DNA of 64,000 bases from SZUA-430 sp964547645 (lineage in GTDB: Bacteria; Pseudomonadota; Alphaproteobacteria; Micropepsales; Micropepsaceae), in NCBI GenBank assembly GCA_964547645.1, contig CAZJOM010000004.1, positions 1 to 64,000 of the forward strand, given 5' to 3'. Below, in pieces: positions 60,192 to 64,000 of this stretch; position 1 is the first letter of the stretch, and the number at the start of each line of letters is the position of its first letter. The notes beneath the pieces are model-generated. The model did no database searches and was not told where the DNA came from. It was given only the letters and a program-made list of their open reading frames with translations. Both the position numbers and the translations under genes were made by a program.

Positions 60192-60902
60192 ATGGCCTCG
60201 ACGAACTTGACCACCTATCCCTCGAACCGCGGGCTGTCCGCCGCCTACGATGCCGTCAAAGACGTGGCGAGTTTCGTTGCTTGCACGCTGCGACCGCCGT
60301 GTGCGCCGCCGATCGAGAACGTGCCCAAGGGCGACGGCCACGCGGTGATCGTGTTCCCCGGATTCCTCACCGGCGATTGGGCGACGAAGGAGTTGATCGC
60401 CTGGCTTAAGGCCGTGGGCTACAACGCTGTCGGTTGGGGCCATGGTCTGAATGTCGGTCCAACGACGACCGCGCTCGAGCGTTGCGAAACACTGCTCGAC
60501 GAAGCGGCGGAGCGCACCGGCCGCAAGGTCACGCTCATCGGGCGCAGCCTCGGCGGTCTTTACGCGCGCGAGATCGCGAAGGACGAGCCCGACAAGGTTG
60601 TGCGCGTCATCACACTTGGCACGCCGATCAAGTTTCCCATTGCGACGCCGCTTTCGCCGTTCGCCGAAATGCTGTCCTCGAACTTCGATCCGGCCTTCGT
60701 AAAGCGCCAAGGCGACCTCGCGCGCAACCCGCCGGTGCCCGTTACCGCGTTCTACTCCCGCAAAGACGGCATCGTTCCGTGGCGCTCCTGCTTGGTTGAA
60801 GAGAGCCCGACCGCTGAAAATATCGAGATCGACAGCCCGCACACGATCATGGGCGCAAACCCAACGGCGATGCGAATTATCGCCGAACGGCTCGCTTCCT
60901 GA
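60192..60902 (+). CDS. Alpha/beta hydrolase (esterase/lipase-like)
   Basis: A 236-residue hydrolase with the lipase elbow IGRSLGGLYAR (catalytic Ser), an Asp in FYSRKDGIVPW and a His in DSPHTIMGAN, so a full Ser-Asp-His triad is visible. GWGHGLNVGPT is also conserved. No signal peptide. ATG 60192 is preferred; a GTG at 60183 is in frame and no clear ribosome site favours either. Confidence 0.85.
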   Translation: MASTNLTTYPSNRGLSAAYDAVKDVASFVACTLRPPCAPPIENVPKGDGHAVIVFPGFLTGDWATKELIAWLKAVGYNAVGWGHGLNVGPTTTALERCETLLDEAAERTGRKVTLIGRSLGGLYAREIAKDEPDKVVRVITLGTPIKFPIATPLSPFAEMLSSNFDPAFVKRQGDLARNPPVPVTAFYSRKDGIVPWRSCLVEESPTAENIEIDSPHTIMGANPTAMRIIAERLAS

Positions 60903-61114
60903 AGAAACGTTCATCGACGCCTCGCTCAGCCGTGAATGCGGGGCCACTTTGCAGCCTCATTTCGGCCTAGCGAGCGCCGCTTTGCACGCCCATCTTCATG
61001 CGTACCGGTTGGCTCGAAGTGAGGCGAAAGTCTCGGACCATCAGCCCCCAGCCCCCTCGCGGCTTTTCCAAGCTTCGAGCCAACCGCCTAGCTCCCCAAT
61101 TCGTAGTGTGTAAG

Positions 61115-61150
61115 AACTCCCTCAACGAGAAATCGCTGAGGGAGTTTTTT
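61115..61150 (+). promoter_or_regulatory. Terminator-like hairpin sequestering the downstream ribosome site
   Basis: AACTCCCTCA (61115-61124) pairs with TGAGGGAGTT (61137-61146). Inside it CGA-GAAA-TCG forms a GNRA-capped stem, so the whole 32 nt folds with one A-C mismatch. T6 follows and the ATG comes at 61152. GAGGGAG, the only ribosome site for that gene, is in the 3' arm. It may end the lipase transcript or regulate the dehydrogenase. Confidence 0.75.
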
Positions 61151-61151
61151 C

Positions 61152-61862
61152 ATGCGCTTGCAAGGCAAGGCCGCCATCGTCACCGGTGCGGGCTCCGGCA
61201 TCGGCCGCGCCACCGCGGAGCTCTTCGCCAAGGAAGGCGCGAAGGTTCTGACCGTCGACCTGCCCGGCAAGGGCACGGACCTTGAAATCGACATCGCTGC
61301 CGACGGCGCCCCGAAAAAGATCGTCGAATCCGCCGTCACCAAATTCGGCCGCCTCGACATCGTCATGAACAACGCCGGTGTTGCGTCGAACGCCCTGGCC
61401 GAGGAATTCACCCGTGCAGCCTGGGACCGCACGCTCGCCGTCAATCTGACTGCGCCGTTCCTGATCTGCCAGGCGGCCATCCCCCACCTCCGGACGGCCG
61501 GCGCCGGCCGGATTATCAACGTCGCCTCAGTGATGGCGGAGGGCACGGACTATGGGCTGTCCGCCTACTGCGCGTCGAAGGCGGGTGTCGCGGGGTTCAC
61601 CCGGACGCTGGCGCTCGAACTTGGCAAGTTCAAGATCACCGCGAACTACCTCCTACCCGGCGCTATCCGCACCGGCATGACGACCCCGCTTTGGGATGCC
61701 CGCCCGGAAGTCGCCGACATCTGGGCAAAGAAGTCCGCACTCCGCCGCCTAGGCCAGCCCGAAGACCTCGCTAAGGCCGCCCTTTTCCTGGCCTCCGATG
61801 ACGGCGCTTTCGTCACAGGGCACGGACTGACGGTAGACGGCGGCTTGATGCTGCGCGTGTGA
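61152..61862 (+). CDS. Short-chain dehydrogenase/reductase
   Basis: A 236-residue classical SDR: NAD motif TGAGSGIGRATAELFA, acidic residue in LTVDLPGKG, NNAGVAS, catalytic Ser in INVASVMAEGTDYGLSAYCASKAGV and the YxxxK pair, ending FVTGHGLTVDGGLMLRV. Substrate unknown. Its ribosome site lies inside a terminator-like hairpin, so expression may be conditional. Confidence 0.92.
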   Translation: MRLQGKAAIVTGAGSGIGRATAELFAKEGAKVLTVDLPGKGTDLEIDIAADGAPKKIVESAVTKFGRLDIVMNNAGVASNALAEEFTRAAWDRTLAVNLTAPFLICQAAIPHLRTAGAGRIINVASVMAEGTDYGLSAYCASKAGVAGFTRTLALELGKFKITANYLLPGAIRTGMTTPLWDARPEVADIWAKKSALRRLGQPEDLAKAALFLASDDGAFVTGHGLTVDGGLMLRV

Positions 61863-61942
61863 ACTCTGAACAACTCCACACTTGCGGTTGCACTGCGTTT
61901 CTGCGTATTGCCTTGCCCCGCAATTGAGCCATTTTCTGACCC

Positions 61943-62686
61943 ATGATTGAAATCGAAGGCTTGGTCCGGCGGTTCGGAGCCTTAACCGCCGTTGGTGGCA
62001 TCTCGCTCAAGGTCGCCAAAGGTGAAGTTCTGGGATTTCTCGGCCCCAACGGCGCCGGCAAATCGACAACAATGAAGATGATCACGGGCTTCCTTGCGCC
62101 AAGTGAGGGCCGGATCACCGTCTGCGGCCACGATGTGGTCGAGCAGCCGTTCCAGGCGCAAAGCGCGATCGGCTATCTGCCCGAAGGCGCGCCCGCGTAC
62201 CCCGACATGACGCCGGTGCAGTTCCTGCACTTCATCGCGCAAGTCCGCGGCCTCGTCGGCGACGCGGCTTCGAAGGCGGTCGACAAGGCCGTCGCGCGCA
62301 CCGGCCTTCAAGGCGTTCTCGAACAACGCATCGAGACGTTGTCGAAAGGCTTCAAGCGCCGCGTTGGTCTGGCCCAAGCGATCCTGCACAACCCGCCGGT
62401 CCTGATCATGGACGAGCCGACCGATGGCCTCGACCCCAACCAAAAACAAGCCGTCCGCAATCTGATCCGCAGCATGAGCGCCGAGAAGGCGATCATCATC
62501 TCGACTCATATCCTGGAAGAAGTCGACGCCGTCTGCACGCGCGCCGTAATCATCGACAAGGGCCGCATCGTCGCCGACGGCACGCCGGCGGATCTGCTGG
62601 CGAAGTCGCCGACCAAGCGGCTCGACGATGTCTTCCGCGCGCTGACGACACCCGACGCCGAAATCAAAGCGGAGGCCGTGTCATGA
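61943..62686 (+). CDS. ABC transporter ATP-binding protein, GldA-like
   Basis: A 247-residue ATPase with Walker A GPNGAGKST, signature LSKGFKRRVGLAQAI, Walker B VLIMDEPTDGLDPNQ and switch IIISTHILEEVD. It is the first gene of an ABC operon with overlapping genes (ATGA to the permease at 62683). The set ATPase, permease and large substrate-handling protein is the GldA/GldF/GldG arrangement found in many non-gliding bacteria too. Confidence 0.9.
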   Translation: MIEIEGLVRRFGALTAVGGISLKVAKGEVLGFLGPNGAGKSTTMKMITGFLAPSEGRITVCGHDVVEQPFQAQSAIGYLPEGAPAYPDMTPVQFLHFIAQVRGLVGDAASKAVDKAVARTGLQGVLEQRIETLSKGFKRRVGLAQAILHNPPVLIMDEPTDGLDPNQKQAVRNLIRSMSAEKAIIISTHILEEVDAVCTRAVIIDKGRIVADGTPADLLAKSPTKRLDDVFRALTTPDAEIKAEAVS

Positions 62687-63426
62687 ACTTCGGCAACGCG
62701 ACCTATGCCGTCTTCCGGCGCGAGTTCGATGGCTACTTCGCCACCCCGCTAGCCTATGTCTTCATCGTGATCTTCCTGCTCGCGATGGGATCCTTCACGT
62801 TCTACTTCGGCCAGTTCTTCGCAACCGGCCGCGCCGAACTCGACGTCTTCTTCGGCTTCCACCCCTGGCTCTATCTCTTCTTGATCCCGGCGATCTCGAT
62901 GCGCCTGTGGGCCGAAGAGCAAAAGTCGGGCACGATCGAGCTTCTGCTGACGCTCCCGATCCCGGTCGCCGCCGCCGTCGTCGGCAAGTTCCTAGCCGCC
63001 TGGGCCTTCGCGGGAATAGCGCTGCTGCTTACTTTCCCGATGTGGTTCACCGTCAACTACCTAGGCTCGCCCGATAACGGCGTGATCTTCGCAAGTTACA
63101 TCGGCAGCTGGCTGATGGCAGGCGGTTATCTCGCAATCGGCTCATGCATATCGGCCATGACGAACAACCAGGTCATCGCCTTCGTCGTCACCGTCGTCGT
63201 CTGCTTCCTGTTCACGATTGCGGGCCACGACATTGTGCTCGACTTCTTCCAGGGCTGGGCGCCGCTCGCCATCGTCAACGCCATCTCATCGTTCAGCTTC
63301 CTGACGCACTTTGCGGCGATCATGGAAGGCGTGATCGACTTCCGCGATCTCGTCTTCTTCGGCTCGCTGATCGGCTTGGCGCTCTTCATCAACGTGGTCG
63401 TCATCGACCTGAAGCGGGCAGGGTAA
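62683..63426 (+). CDS. ABC transporter permease, GldF-like (ABC-2 type)
   Basis: A 247-residue protein with six hydrophobic helices. Typical segments are FRREFDGYFATPLAYVFIVIFLL, SMRLWAEEQKSGTIELLLTLPI and GSWLMAGGYLAIGSCISAMT, with FRDLVFFGSLIGLALFINVV near the end. Translationally coupled to the ATPase by ATGA and followed after 5 nt by the GldG-like gene. Substrate unknown. Confidence 0.88.
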   Translation: MNFGNATYAVFRREFDGYFATPLAYVFIVIFLLAMGSFTFYFGQFFATGRAELDVFFGFHPWLYLFLIPAISMRLWAEEQKSGTIELLLTLPIPVAAAVVGKFLAAWAFAGIALLLTFPMWFTVNYLGSPDNGVIFASYIGSWLMAGGYLAIGSCISAMTNNQVIAFVVTVVVCFLFTIAGHDIVLDFFQGWAPLAIVNAISSFSFLTHFAAIMEGVIDFRDLVFFGSLIGLALFINVVVIDLKRAG

Positions 63427-63431
63427 CCGCC

Positions 63432-64000
63432 ATGCGTTGGACCAGATCGAAAATCGCCGCCGCCGCCATCGCGCTCAGCGTGGTGCTGTTCTTTGCCGTC
63501 AACATCGTCTCGGACGTGTGGTTCTCCGCCGCCAAGCTCGACCTTACCTCGGCCGGGCTCTATACGGTCAGCGACGGCACCAAGAATACGCTCCGCTCGA
63601 TCCCGGAGCCCGTGACGCTGCGGTTCTTCTTCTCCGAACGGCTCTCCGTGAAGTACGCGGGCATTCGCGCCTACGGCGCCCGCGTGCGCGATTTGCTACG
63701 CCAATATGCCAGCCTCTCCGGCGGCAAGCTGAAGCTTGAAATTATCGACCCTGAACCTTTGACCGAGCAAGAAGACCAAGCCGTCGCCCAAGGCGTGACC
63801 GGGGCGCCGACGCCCGCAGGCGAGAAAGTCTATTTCGGCCTCGTCGGCACCAACATGGTCAGCGGCCGCGAGGTCATTCCCTTCTTCCTCGAAGATCGCG
63901 AAAAGTATCTCGAGTACGACGTCACCAGCCTGATCTACAAACTGATCCGCGAGAAAAAGCCGAAGATCGGCGTCGTCTCGAACATCCCCTTCGACACCGG
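63432..64000 (+). CDS. GldG-like ABC auxiliary protein, 5' part
   Basis: The first 189 residues are in the window and the gene runs off the right edge. One N-terminal helix (KIAAAAIALSVVLFFAVNIV) is followed by a periplasmic domain with FDLTSAGLYTVSDGTKNTLR-type LDLTSAGLYTVSDGTK, VTLRFFFSERL and FLEDREKYLEYDVTSLIYKL. This matches GldG/DUF4350-type substrate-binding partners of this ABC class. Confidence 0.85.
   Translation, partial: MRWTRSKIAAAAIALSVVLFFAVNIVSDVWFSAAKLDLTSAGLYTVSDGTKNTLRSIPEPVTLRFFFSERLSVKYAGIRAYGARVRDLLRQYASLSGGKLKLEIIDPEPLTEQEDQAVAQGVTGAPTPAGEKVYFGLVGTNMVSGREVIPFFLEDREKYLEYDVTSLIYKLIREKKPKIGVVSNIPFDT

Overview
The window looks like chromosome from a high-GC alphaproteobacterium. 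Supporting signs are the heparinase II/III to purH gene order, a 1,583-residue NAD-dependent glutamate dehydrogenase, an RpoE/ChrR sigma/anti-sigma pair, an IalB-family protein, DUF2794 and DUF2244 proteins, a GcvA-like LysR regulator and a UMF1-type MFS transporter. Caulobacterales/Hyphomonadaceae is my guess for the order, with low confidence. Most of the DNA is core chromosome packed tightly, with many ATGA/GTGA start-stop overlaps and several convergent genes whose ends overlap.

Layout. 1-11.7 kb: end of a heparinase-like gene, purH, an outer-membrane barrel, a decayed purH fragment, two transporters, NAD-glutamate dehydrogenase, a DEDDh exonuclease and a DUF1287 lipoprotein. 12-20.7 kb: an envelope cluster of DUF1302, DUF1329 and a Ycf48-like propeller, then two tandem ferritin-like diiron proteins and two small genes. 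20.8-27.5 kb: two tandem giant signalling genes (zinc ribbons, class III cyclase, AAA ATPase, TPR-like tail) whose central ~786 bp are identical. 27.9-32.8 kb: enoyl-CoA hydratase, AlkB-type dioxygenase and acyl-CoA dehydrogenase in one overlapping operon, a 314-bp nested palindrome, a second acyl-CoA-dehydrogenase-fold protein and dapB. 32.8-43 kb: housekeeping genes (DUF2244, tRNA-Ala, yggT/DUF167/folD, argG, rlmN, ialB), the rpoE-chrR-ansA operon and a quinone oxidoreductase.

43-47.1 kb is the most accessory stretch. It holds a second palindromic element, a probable 34-residue small protein gene with its own terminator, a LysR gene whose strong promoter predicts a leaderless message, a DUF4143 ATPase with a 31-bp palindrome against its start codon, and a phage-like gene pair under an operator-bearing promoter. 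The second gene of that pair has lost its stop and reads antisense through a DUF1232 gene. 47.2-64 kb: two short-chain dehydrogenases, a thioesterase, pterin carbinolamine dehydratase, a zincin, ThpR, an aldo/keto reductase, the TesA/YbbA/YbbP divergon, tandem Bax-inhibitor-1 proteins each with a terminator, a TPR38 protein, an O-methyltransferase, a lipase, and the start of a gliding-type ABC transporter that runs off the right edge.

Four intergenic elements share one design: short-period (7 or 9 nt) repeats, mostly arranged as long inverted repeats, filling the spaces between genes. No CRISPR array, rRNA, intact insertion sequence or replication origin was seen.
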